This document shows, in pieces, positions 35,078 through 44,100 of a stretch of DNA of 61,043 nt (its first letter is position 1; each line of letters starts with the position of its first letter). Made by a program: the position numbers and the translations under genes. Source of the DNA: an uncultured Lachnospiraceae bacterium (GTDB lineage Bacteria > Bacillota > Clostridia > Lachnospirales > Lachnospiraceae); contig CADBXF010000012.1 in the NCBI GenBank assembly GCA_902798585.1, positions 1-61,043 on the forward strand, given 5' to 3'. The notes beneath the pieces were generated by a model, which saw nothing but the letters and a program-made list of their open reading frames with translations, had not been told where the DNA came from and made no database searches.

Positions 35078-36784
35078 TTATCGTCTGCGAAGCGCATGGA
35101 CCATCACCCCTACTACGGTAGCAATCAGAAACACCGGTACCAGGGCAAACAGCCATACGGCCCGGCCGGAATTTCCTTCGGAGGAAGCCCCTTTGCCCTC
35201 CTTCTGTGAATCGGAATCCTCCCTTTCCGCAGCAGGAACCTCCGGCGTAACATCCCCGTCTGTCACCTCCGGCGTAACATCGTCAGGTTGTGCAGGCGTC
35301 GGCTCGTTCCCGTCCGGCGTAATCTCCGGCGCAGCAACCGGCGTCGCGGTAGGTTCCGGAGAGGGCTCCGGCGTAAGCGTTGCATCGGGCTCCGAAGTGA
35401 TTCCCGGCGTGAGCGTGACCTCCGGATCCGGCGTCGGTTCCGGCGTGATTGTCGGAGTCAGCGCAGGCGTCGCGGTCGGTGTCTTCTCCGGCGCCGGAGT
35501 CGGTGTCGGAGTCTTCACAGGCGCCTTGGTCGGCGTCGGGGTGGGCGCCTTGGTCGGCGCCTTGGTCGGCGTCGGGGGCTTTGTGGGTTCCGTGGTCGGC
35601 GTCGGGGTTTCCGTTGTATCCTGCGGCGGATTTACGCCTCCGTCGCCGACAATTCTGAATGTTCCCCTGCGCGTTCCCGTAAAATTCCCCTTGCCGGTCA
35701 GTGTATATTCCGCCGTGCCGGGATTGATATTATTCTTGTAAGCGACCTCAAAATCGGTCCCTTCCTTCAGCTCCTGCCCCGCATAGGTAATCAGAAACCG
35801 CAGTGTGATCGGCTTGCCGGTATACGGCTGATCGCCGAACGAAAACTCCAAATCCGACAAATCCACGCGGGTGACATCGACGGTATATTGTAAACTTACC
35901 GAACTTTCACCGATGGAAACCCTGGCAGTCAATATCGCTTTGCCCGGCTTATGTGCCCAAACCGTCTTTCCGTCGGTCGTGGCAATCGTCTCATCATTCG
36001 ATTCCCAAGATACGGAGGCCCCCGACGAATCCGTCGGAAGCGATGCCCATCCATCCGGATACGACAAGCCTATATCAACAACCTTCGGCAACTCATCGCT
36101 CATTCCGAAGGACAATTGAACCCCGTAATGCTCCAGCTTTGCATGCAGCGTCAATTTGCTTTCGTTGATTACTACCTGCCGTGAATTGCCGGAATTTACC
36201 GTGCCCGAAGTGTTACTGCTGTTCCCTGTTCCGAATTCCTGTACATAGCAATGAACACCCTTATAAACAAAATGCGCTACTCCCACCGACTTGTAGCCTG
36301 AGCTGAGCATCGCCCGCCGATGTCCCTGCCCGCCGTACGATTTATCATCCTCACGGAACCCGACAAACGCCGCCTCGGAGCTCGAATAGCCGATGGCGAT
36401 GTTCTCCGCATTGGGTCTGAGTCCGTTACTCGCCGCTGCCGTGTGCCATTGCGAACCGTCCGGACGCGTATGGGAAAATGAAATCGCAATCTCCGCGGCC
36501 CGCTGCATGGCAATCTCTTCCAAAGCATAGTCATAGGTCAGTTTTCCGAGGTCGGAGCAAACAACCTTCTCTCCCTCTTTGGACCAATACCATGCATCCT
36601 CACCGGTTCGAAAATCATTTATGAGTTTTAATGTCGCCTGTGCCTCCGACCCCTGTCTGAACTCCCCCGATACGGTGACGGTCGTGTTCGCCGACACCGG
36701 ATTCGTAAGCATACCAAGGCACAGCAAAACAACCAGCAAAACAGCTGCAGGGCGGTTTCTTCGATTCGTGCGTGTCACTCTCAT
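35078..36784 (-). CDS. CAP-domain surface protein with Ig-like region and membrane anchor
   Basis: A 568-residue protein: signal peptide (1-33), a CAP/SCP domain (about 45-195) with SFSHTRPDG, NAENIAIG and GHRRAMLS, a bacterial Ig-like segment (about 205-375), a Thr-Pro stalk (about 380-500), and a C-terminal TM (about 540-562) ending HALRRR. CAP domains occur in many secreted Firmicute proteins, often linked to sporulation or the envelope, with unknown activity. The ATG at 36784 has GGAGG 7 bases upstream. It has its own promoter. The stalk-plus-TM plan is the same as that of the SH3 protein beside it. Confidence 0.9.
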   Translation of the reverse strand: MRVTRTNRRNRPAAVLLVVLLCLGMLTNPVSANTTVTVSGEFRQGSEAQATLKLINDFRTGEDAWYWSKEGEKVVCSDLGKLTYDYALEEIAMQRAAEIAISFSHTRPDGSQWHTAAASNGLRPNAENIAIGYSSSEAAFVGFREDDKSYGGQGHRRAMLSSGYKSVGVAHFVYKGVHCYVQEFGTGNSSNTSGTVNSGNSRQVVINESKLTLHAKLEHYGVQLSFGMSDELPKVVDIGLSYPDGWASLPTDSSGASVSWESNDETIATTDGKTVWAHKPGKAILTARVSIGESSVSLQYTVDVTRVDLSDLEFSFGDQPYTGKPITLRFLITYAGQELKEGTDFEVAYKNNINPGTAEYTLTGKGNFTGTRRGTFRIVGDGGVNPPQDTTETPTPTTEPTKPPTPTKAPTKAPTPTPTKAPVKTPTPTPAPEKTPTATPALTPTITPEPTPDPEVTLTPGITSEPDATLTPEPSPEPTATPVAAPEITPDGNEPTPAQPDDVTPEVTDGDVTPEVPAAEREDSDSQKEGKGASSEGNSGRAVWLFALVPVFLIATVVGVMVHALRRR

Positions 36785-36840
36785 GCATTCACCTCCGAAG
36801 CTACGGTTAATCATTTTTCATGCCGATGGTTCTTAAGAGA

Positions 36841-36869
36841 AGTATAACGCTTTACAGAGTTCCCCGCAA
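36841..36869 (-). promoter_or_regulatory. Promoter for the CAP protein gene
   Basis: Minus-strand TTGCGG (36864-36869) and TATACT (36841-36846) with a 17-base spacer. Confidence 0.65.
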
Positions 36870-36937
36870 GAACTTCATCGCAAAAAGAGGGAAAAATCGA
36901 CTTCTTTCCGCAAGCGCCGAAAATGACGGCTTTTCAT

Positions 36938-36988
36938 ACAAAAAACGACACTCCGCAGGGAGAGATCGTCGCTGTCCCGCGGAGTGTC
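36938..36988 (-). terminator. Intrinsic terminator after the GH130 gene
   Basis: A 10-bp stem (36947-36956 with 36979-36988) with a 22-base loop, followed on the minus strand by GTTTTTT. Confidence 0.78.
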
Positions 36989-37028
36989 TTTTCAGCATGT
37001 TCAATCCAATATACGCACAGGAAACAAA

Positions 37029-38009
37029 TTAAACTGCATTTGCCTTAATATACTCAACAAGCTCATCCACCTGAGCAAAAGCCAGCGCGACAACCGTGTC
37101 GGCAGCACCATAGTAGATGGCGATACGGCCGGTCGCGGCATCCGTGAGCGTCGCGCACGGGAAGCAGACATTCGGCACATCTCCGACGCACTCATACGAG
37201 GTCTCCGGATGAAGCAAAAACGGCTTGCAGCGGTACAGCACCTTCCACGGCTCATTCTTGTCGAGAAGCGCGCCTCCGATGGAATAAATCATTCCGTTGC
37301 ATGTCGTGCCGACGCCATGGAAAATGAGCAGCCAATAATCGTCAAGCTCAATCGGAATCGGGCCGGCGCCGACCTTCGTCCACGCCCAGCCGGTCGGGCT
37401 CATCACATGATGATGGCAGCCCCAGTGAACCATGTCCGGGCTTTCCGAGAGGAACATCTCGCCGAACGGCGTATGGCCGTTGTCGGACGGACGCGAGAAC
37501 ATCATGTATTTGCCGTTGATTTTGCGCGGGAACAGCACGCCGTTCCGGTTGTACGGAAGGTATGCGTCCGGCAGACGGTAAAATGTCTTGAAATCGTAGG
37601 AATATGCCACTCCGATAGTCGGACCGTAGTGCTGTTCAAACGGACTGCACCAGGTCACATAATAGCGGTCCTCGAGGAAGCATACGCGCGGGTCGTAGCC
37701 GTAGGCAAGGCCGACGCACTCCCCTGTCTTCTCACAGTACAGTTTAAGCGGCTCGTGCTCGATATCCCAATGAAGCGCATCTTCGCTCTTTCCGAGAAAA
37801 AGCTGCTGCTCCATCGCCTTGTTATCGCTGCGGAACACGCCGACAAACGCACCGTCCTTGGGAATCACGGCGCTGTTGAAAATGCTGTTGGCAGAAGGAA
37901 TATCATGCCTTCCCACAATCGGGTTGCGGTCATATCTCCAGACGGGATCCGTACATCCCGCAGGGCGATCCTGCCAGGGAATGTTCGGAAGGTTTGCACC
38001 TAGAATCAT
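37029..38009 (-). CDS. GH130 family glycoside phosphorylase or hydrolase
   Basis: A 326-residue cytoplasmic enzyme with the five-bladed propeller pattern of GH130. The opening NPIVGRHDIPSANSIFNSAV, the YDPRV segment near 115 holding the expected catalytic Asp, and TGWAWTKVGAGPIPIELDDYWL fit the family, most of whose characterised members phosphorolyse beta-mannosides. The ATG at 38009 has GGAG 7 bases upstream; nine further codons are possible but unsupported. It is transcribed divergently from an AraC regulator with overlapping promoters, so it is probably induced by its substrate or a related sugar. The exact linkage specificity cannot be set from sequence alone. Confidence 0.9.
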   Translation of the reverse strand: MILGANLPNIPWQDRPAGCTDPVWRYDRNPIVGRHDIPSANSIFNSAVIPKDGAFVGVFRSDNKAMEQQLFLGKSEDALHWDIEHEPLKLYCEKTGECVGLAYGYDPRVCFLEDRYYVTWCSPFEQHYGPTIGVAYSYDFKTFYRLPDAYLPYNRNGVLFPRKINGKYMMFSRPSDNGHTPFGEMFLSESPDMVHWGCHHHVMSPTGWAWTKVGAGPIPIELDDYWLLIFHGVGTTCNGMIYSIGGALLDKNEPWKVLYRCKPFLLHPETSYECVGDVPNVCFPCATLTDAATGRIAIYYGAADTVVALAFAQVDELVEYIKANAV

Positions 38010-38062
38010 AACTGACTCCTTTCGGCGAAGGCGCAAAAAGCCTCCGCGGTTTTCTTGCGGTC

Positions 38063-38068
38063 ACTATA
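38063..38068 (-). promoter_or_regulatory. -10 element for the GH130 gene
   Basis: Minus-strand TATAGT with no convincing -35 box at 16-18 bases, which fits an activator-dependent promoter. Confidence 0.5.
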
Positions 38069-38089
38069 GCATTTTCCGTCCAGCTTTGC

Positions 38090-38095
38090 TATAAT
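38090..38095 (+). promoter_or_regulatory. -10 element for the AraC gene
   Basis: A perfect TATAAT, 80 bases before the ATG, again without a good -35. Only 21 bases separate it from the divergent -10 box, so the two promoters share their upstream region. Confidence 0.6.
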
Positions 38096-38175
38096 AGGGG
38101 AAGGTAAAAATTGTATATTTCTATTTTCGGAGAGCGCCGATTCCGATTTAAGCATCGGCGGAAAAGGAGGATACC

Positions 38176-39048
38176 ATGTCGCAATTGTTTGAATATATCG
38201 ATTCTCTGACCTCGCCATATGAGGCGTTCTGGGTGGATTCCCGCAACATCAACGATCCCACGAGACCGCATTGGCATTACTATATCGAGGTTATTTATGT
38301 GGAAATCGGCGAGCTCTATGTGGAATGCGAGGAACATCGCCGGACGCTCTCGCCGGGGGACTGCGCTATTTTCCATTCGCGCATGATTCACACCATGGCG
38401 CCGGTCGACCGCGATAACTACCGGTACGGTGTCATCAAATTCGACATCTCCCGCCTGCAGTCCGGCGCAAGCTTTACTCCGAGACTGCGCTCGGTTGTCG
38501 AGGCGGCCCGGAAGTCGTCCTCGGCTTCCCTCTTCTTCTCCGCAGGTTCTCTCGACCGGAATCTCGTATCGCGTGTCTTTAACACCTGCGTCCGCGAGTG
38601 CGACGATAAACGCTATGGAAGCGACCTTGTGGTGCATTCCAATCTCTGCGAGCTCATGGTGGCGCTCGCACGCTTCTGGCGCGCGGAAGGGCTGGATATT
38701 GCAGGTTCCGTCAGCACCGGCTACACCGGCGGAATCGAGTCCGTCACGGAGTATATAGACGAACATTCCGCAGAGCCTCTGTCCGTCGAAGGACTCGCGA
38801 AGCGCTGCGGAATGAGTTACTCTTATTTTGCGAAAAATTTCCGCCAGATGTACGGGCGAAGCTGCAAGGAATACATTGAGTTCGTCCGTGTGAGCAAGGC
38901 GGAGGATCTTCTGCTTTTTACCGATTTCGATCTCACCTACATAAGTCTTGAGACCGGCTTTGCCGACTGCAGCCACTTAATCAAAGTGTTCCGCAAATGG
39001 AAAGGCATCACCCCGAAGCAGTACAAACTGCTCCATTCACGCACCTGA
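38176..39048 (+). CDS. AraC-family transcriptional regulator
   Basis: A 290-residue regulator: an N-terminal cupin-type ligand domain (about 25-110, with PHWHYYIEVIYVEIGELYV) and a C-terminal pair of helix-turn-helix motifs (about 190-285, with LSVEGLAKRCGMSYSYFAKNF and YISLETGFADCSHLIKVFRK). GGAGG lies 5 bases before the ATG. It is divergent from GH130 and is the likely activator of that gene. Its last 12 bases overlap the end of the convergent tcdA gene, and no terminator separates them. Confidence 0.93.
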   Translation: MSQLFEYIDSLTSPYEAFWVDSRNINDPTRPHWHYYIEVIYVEIGELYVECEEHRRTLSPGDCAIFHSRMIHTMAPVDRDNYRYGVIKFDISRLQSGASFTPRLRSVVEAARKSSSASLFFSAGSLDRNLVSRVFNTCVRECDDKRYGSDLVVHSNLCELMVALARFWRAEGLDIAGSVSTGYTGGIESVTEYIDEHSAEPLSVEGLAKRCGMSYSYFAKNFRQMYGRSCKEYIEFVRVSKAEDLLLFTDFDLTYISLETGFADCSHLIKVFRKWKGITPKQYKLLHSRT

Positions 39049-39756
39049 GATGGCGCGTATCACCTCTCCTGCGGCAATCAGACCGGCGACTGAGGGCACA
39101 AAGGAAACGCTCCCCGGAACGCTGCGCTTTCCGGAGGCCTGAGCCGGCATATCCGTCGCGCTCTCCTTCGGTGCAATCGGCTCCTCCGGTGACCATACGA
39201 CTTTACATGCGGTAATTCCCCGTTTTTTCAACTCGCGCCGCATCACTTTCGCGAGCGGACACACCGATGTCTTGTATATGTCGCTCACGGTAAACCGCGT
39301 CGGATCGAGCTTGTTGCCGGCTCCCATGCAGCTGATTACGGGAACGCCGGCCGCCTGTGCCTCGACGATAATCTCGAGCTTCGCGGCAACCGTGTCCACA
39401 GCATCAATAACATAATCAAAGCCCGCCAATGTGATTCCGCCGTGGTCTTCCGGCAGATAGAATACATTTCGCGTCTCCACCGAAGCCTCCGGGTTAATTC
39501 GCCCGATGCGCTCCGCCATAACCTCGGTCTTGTACCGCCCGACGGTCGAGTGGTCTGCGATAATCTGGCGGTTGATATTCGACTCCGCGACCGTGTCGGC
39601 ATCCACCAGCAAAAGCCTGCCGACGCCTGCGCGAGCCAGCGCTTCCGCCGCAAATCCGCCTACCCCGCCGATTCCGAAAATTGCAACAGAAGCCGACTGT
39701 AGCTTTCGCACGCCGGCTTCTCCGAGTAATCGTTCTGTTCTTTCGAAAATGCTCAT
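39037..39756 (-). CDS. tcdA: tRNA threonylcarbamoyladenosine dehydratase
   Basis: A 239-residue ThiF/E1-like protein with the nucleotide-binding GIGGVGGFAAEALARAG, DADTVAESNINRQ and ISCMGAGNKLDP, all typical of TcdA (CsdL/YgdL). It cyclises t6A37 in tRNAs using ATP. Its ATG overlaps the stop of the upstream gene (ATGA), and GAAGGA lies just before, so it is translationally coupled to a trigger-factor-like lipoprotein. The 3' end overlaps araC by 12 bases on the opposite strand. Confidence 0.92.
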   Translation of the reverse strand: MSIFERTERLLGEAGVRKLQSASVAIFGIGGVGGFAAEALARAGVGRLLLVDADTVAESNINRQIIADHSTVGRYKTEVMAERIGRINPEASVETRNVFYLPEDHGGITLAGFDYVIDAVDTVAAKLEIIVEAQAAGVPVISCMGAGNKLDPTRFTVSDIYKTSVCPLAKVMRRELKKRGITACKVVWSPEEPIAPKESATDMPAQASGKRSVPGSVSFVPSVAGLIAAGEVIRAISGA

Positions 39757-40880
39757 TCCTTCTCAATCGTCGCGTTATCGCGAATCAACTTCAGAGCCTT
39801 GTCGTTCAATGCCATATAGGTAAGGTAATCCTTGCCGTAGGACTGCTCAAATGTCTCTATATCCGTGGTGACACTGCTCATCGACATGTAGCTCTGTACC
39901 GATGTCTTGTACTCCTCGTCCGTCAGCGTGAGATTTTCCGCCTTCACGATTTCCTGGAACACCAAATACTCCTTGACGGTTCTCTCGGCTTCCTTCTTCA
40001 TCTCGTCACAGAACTCCTGATATGTCAAATCACTTCCGTAATATTCCTTATAAACCTCTGTATAGAACTCTTCCTCTGTCATCCCGTACGCAGGCGCATA
40101 CTGCTTGATAACAGCCATGGAAAGGTCATAGTAGTAGGTGACATCATCCGGATTGAGGTCGCTGAACTCCGCGTTGGCAATCGTCTGATCGATAACCGAA
40201 TTCCATGCGTCGCTCTCAGCTTTCTTATCTGCATCGTCCTGCAAATGCTGTCTTGCATATTCACGAAGGCCTTCCACGGTGGTTGCAACCTTGCTGAAAT
40301 TGCGTTTTACATACTCGTCGGTCAACTCGCCGAATTCCTTGCCGACATAGTTGATGGTTATGGTAAATACCGCTTTTGCGCCGGAAAGCGCGGTGTCGTT
40401 CGTATACGGATCCGGGAAAGTCACATCGATATCAAAGGTATCCCCGATTTTCTTGCCGATGATGGCATCCTCAAAACCGTCAATAAAGGACTTCGAACCG
40501 AGAACAAGAAACTGGTCCTTGGCCGTACCGCCGTCAAACGCGACATCTCCGACTCTGCCGGCGTAATCGATGTTGACCGCATCCCCGCTCTTTACCTCCG
40601 TGCCGACCTCGCGCGAATCGTCGCGAACATAGTTCGGAAATTCCACCAAAAGATCCTTCATCTCTTTATCGATATCAGCATCCGAAATGACGACCTTCTT
40701 CTGGGTCGCCGTAATCCCCTTGTACTGTCCGAGTTTAACGGTTCCGGTACACTCATGCAGGTAACTCGATTTCGAAGGAGTTCCCGTAGGGGTTGTCGTA
40801 TTGTTCTTGTTTCCGCCGCAGGCTGTAAGAATCGCGAACAGCGCAACCGTCAGAACCAAAAGCATGCAATATTTCTTCAT
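39753..40880 (-). CDS. Exported trigger-factor-like FKBP peptidyl-prolyl isomerase lipoprotein
   Basis: A 375-residue lipoprotein with lipobox LTAC near residue 20. The middle (about 100-190) is an FKBP domain (GDAVNIDYAGRV, KSFIDGFEDAIIGKKIGD), and the C-terminal half (about 195-360) is helical like the substrate-binding arms of trigger factor. The ribosome-binding N-terminal domain of true trigger factor is absent. It is therefore probably an extracytoplasmic foldase, comparable in role to PrsA. GGAGG lies 5 bases before the ATG at 40880. tcdA is coupled downstream. Confidence 0.9.
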   Translation of the reverse strand: MKKYCMLLVLTVALFAILTACGGNKNNTTTPTGTPSKSSYLHECTGTVKLGQYKGITATQKKVVISDADIDKEMKDLLVEFPNYVRDDSREVGTEVKSGDAVNIDYAGRVGDVAFDGGTAKDQFLVLGSKSFIDGFEDAIIGKKIGDTFDIDVTFPDPYTNDTALSGAKAVFTITINYVGKEFGELTDEYVKRNFSKVATTVEGLREYARQHLQDDADKKAESDAWNSVIDQTIANAEFSDLNPDDVTYYYDLSMAVIKQYAPAYGMTEEEFYTEVYKEYYGSDLTYQEFCDEMKKEAERTVKEYLVFQEIVKAENLTLTDEEYKTSVQSYMSMSSVTTDIETFEQSYGKDYLTYMALNDKALKLIRDNATIEKE

Positions 40881-40915
40881 GTTAACCTCCGTGCTGTAGT
40901 AATCACAGCTTTTAT

Positions 40916-40944
40916 ATTCTATCAAACCACGAAATAAAAGTAAA
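40916..40944 (-). promoter_or_regulatory. Promoter for the foldase-tcdA unit
   Basis: Minus-strand TTTACT (40939-40944) and TAGAAT (40916-40921) with a 17-base spacer, 36 bases before the ATG. Confidence 0.65.
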
Positions 40945-41000
40945 GAAAATAATCAAAAAGTTCACATTTGACCGGCTTTGAAAACGACTCTCCGCAAGGC

Positions 41001-41035
41001 ACAAAAAGCGGCGGCAGGATTACTCCCGCCGCCGC
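41001..41035 (-). terminator. Intrinsic terminator after the giant surface protein gene
   Basis: A GC-rich stem (41008-41015 with 41028-41035, extended inside) followed on the minus strand by TTTTTGTG, about 100 bases past the stop codon. Confidence 0.85.
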
Positions 41036-41138
41036 GTAGCTTCTTGTTTCGGAAACTCATTTTCCATGGAATTTCCGTTGTCGTTTCTTACTTCTTTCGT
41101 TTTTTCCGCGCACTCCTCAGAGAGGAATCTGCCGTTCA

Positions 41139-44100
41139 TCAAAGGCCGATTTGCTCTTCCTGCTCGCGTCTCTTCGCAATCAATACGAAGCAGAACGAAG
41201 CAGCACCAATCAGGAGTATAATCCAGCCGAACAGCATCAGGTCGTCGGTCTTCGGCGATTCCTTCTGCTCTTCTGCATCCGCCGGAAGAATCTCGACCTC
41301 AATCGTGACATCGTCGCCGTCCTCGAAAGATACGGTGAGAACCGTCTTTCCGACTTCAAGTGTATCCAGATAATCAGGCAGGAATTCGATAATTACACTG
41401 CCCTTGGACCTCTTGAAGTCTTTACCTTCCACGAGAACCCTCTTCGAATCCTTAACACCCTTGAACTTGTCGAATGTCTTCGCATCATCCAGAGTTCTCT
41501 TGATTTGAGACGCCTTCGGTGCAACACCGGACTTCAGCTTGTAAGTAATCAGCTTATCGCTGATCAGCTCATAAACACCCTTCTCATCCTTCGGATTCAC
41601 AGGCTCATCTTTCTTAATCTCGGTCTTCTCGTAGGTTGCCTTATAAGTAGCCTCGCCGGTTACCTCCGCAATCTCCGGAGTCCATCCCTTGAACTCATAG
41701 GTGTACTGTTCATCCGCTTCCTTCGTAGGAGTTTTGCCGGTGTAAGCAGGCGTTTCGCCGTACTCTGTTTCACCGCTCTGCAGCTCCGTGCCGTCCTCAT
41801 CAACAAACTTGATTGTGTACTTTCTGAGAATCTTTCGGTAGGTGGCTGTATAAGTAGCCTCGCCGGTCACCTCCGTAATCTCCGGACTCCAGCCCGCAAA
41901 CTCATAGGTATACTTGTCATCCGGTTCCTTCGTAGGATCCGCGGGCTTCACAATATCCTTCGGCTCCGTGCCGTAAGGATAATTCGTTTCTTCTGCCAAT
42001 TCGGTCTCACCGTCTTCATCTACGAAGACAACCGGGAACTCCTTAACCGTCTTCTTGTATACAGCCGTGTATGTCAAAGATCCCTCAGCATCCTCGCCGA
42101 TTACCGGCAGAAGCATATCCTTGTCGTACTCCGCACTGCCGTCCGTCCATCCGACGAATTCAAAAGTATACTGTTCCGTTTCGCCCTTAGTCGGCTCTTC
42201 ACCGGTGTACTCCGGACTGTGTCCGGGATATCCGTGAACCGTATCAAGAACGCTCGTTCCGTCGTCATCGACAAATGTTACTACTACAAACGGTTCGATT
42301 CTTGCGGATACTGCGATTGCATCCTCCGCTTCGGCAACATCAATGACAGTGAAGTACTCGTCGATTTCACCGATTTCGCCACCCTCGGGAATGGATACCC
42401 CGTGCGTTTCGGGGATTACGATTCCGCTTTTTGCATAAATCGCTTTGCCGTTGTTCGTCTTAATTTCCCAGATACCGGAAACCATCTTAATCTGGTCGGC
42501 AGAGATTCCGTTATGTTCTTCTCCCGTGACGGTAATGTACGCATCCTTTTTCATAGTCACGGCGCCGAAGTAGGAGTCGAAATCGCCTGCACGAATTCCA
42601 TCGACTTCGCTTTCCAGATTTACATTGCCATGGATTATAATCTCGCCGGAAAGCACTTCAATTGCAGCATATGCCCCGTCTGTATATTCTTCCTTAAGCA
42701 CCTGCATCTCAACATCGCCGCCGATCGTGATACCTTTCGCAGCCACTATACCGTGTCTCGATATCGATTTTCCTCCGTCAATACCGGTGACATCTCCGTC
42801 GATACTGATTGTTCCGCTGTTATCGAGTGCAAGACTCGCCGAATCAGTGTCTACGGTAAGAAGTGTTCCGTTCTTACTGTCACCGTGAACCGAGCCGTGG
42901 ATGATAATACTCCTGCTGGCATCTACCAACTTATATCCGTATCCGTCTATCGCTCCGGTAAGATTGCCGGTAATCTCAACAATTTCGCATTTGATGCCGT
43001 CCCCGTAGCGCCCGCCCGTGAGTGTAACATCTCCGTCAATCTTCAGTTTGCCGCTGACTTCGATTACAGCGTAACCCAGCATATCGACTGACGCATCCAG
43101 ATTGCCGATAATCAGAGTATCGATTTCCGCATCGTGGGAACCGCCCGCACCGATGGCTATTTCTTTTCCCTTCAGTCTGATCGGCTTATCTCCGGTACAT
43201 TCGAGAGTGACAACTCCGGCGCAAGAGATAGCACCTCGGAATTTATCTCCGATTGCAATCTCCTTTCCGACGATGGAAACATCGCCCCATGCCGTAATGC
43301 CGTGGTCTCCGCCGCCTTGAATAACACCGCAGCCCTGAATATCAACATCACCGTAGCTGAAGATTCCCGATCCGCATTGTGCATCAATCGGCAGGCTGAT
43401 GGAGAGATCGCCGACGATTGAGAGCTCACTGTTGTTCTGCGAAAGGAAGCTGATACCGAAGTGTGCAAGATTAAATTCGCCTAAATAGGACAGTTCGATG
43501 TTGAGATCTCCCTGCATCGTGATATTGCTGTTGGTACTCAGAATACCGGTGTGTGCGGAGTCACTTACCAAAGAAAGGCCCTTCTCGGCAATGATTTCAA
43601 GCGGCAATCCTTCCTCATCATCAACACAGATTAATGCTCCGTTTTGCAAATCATCGGCATCCGTATTCAAAACGATATCATCGCCGGTCAGAATGGTAAG
43701 AATCATCTTCTCAGAGGTCTGGCTGAAGGTAATTCTCTCATTTCCCGCGCCGTCGCCCAAAACATCCGATTGCGTAAGCGTGGAAACCTGCTTGCCGTCA
43801 ACCCAAATGTTGAAATATTTCACAAATGCAGCCGTAACCACTACATCGCCCTCGGGCATCTGGAAGTAGTATTCGTTGTCATTTTCCGTCTGGTTCGGAA
43901 TATCATCATTGCCGCACTTCACGGAAACACTGTCCAACTGATATCCTTCTCTGGGCTTGAGTGTCAGCGTAACCCACTCGCCCGCTTCCGCCTTATCGTT
44001 CGGACGATCGGTGTATACCGTGCCGTCAATCACTTGGTCGTGAATGATGCTGTAGAGCGTTGCCTCTTCAAACACAGCGGTAAAGTACATTTCACTATAC

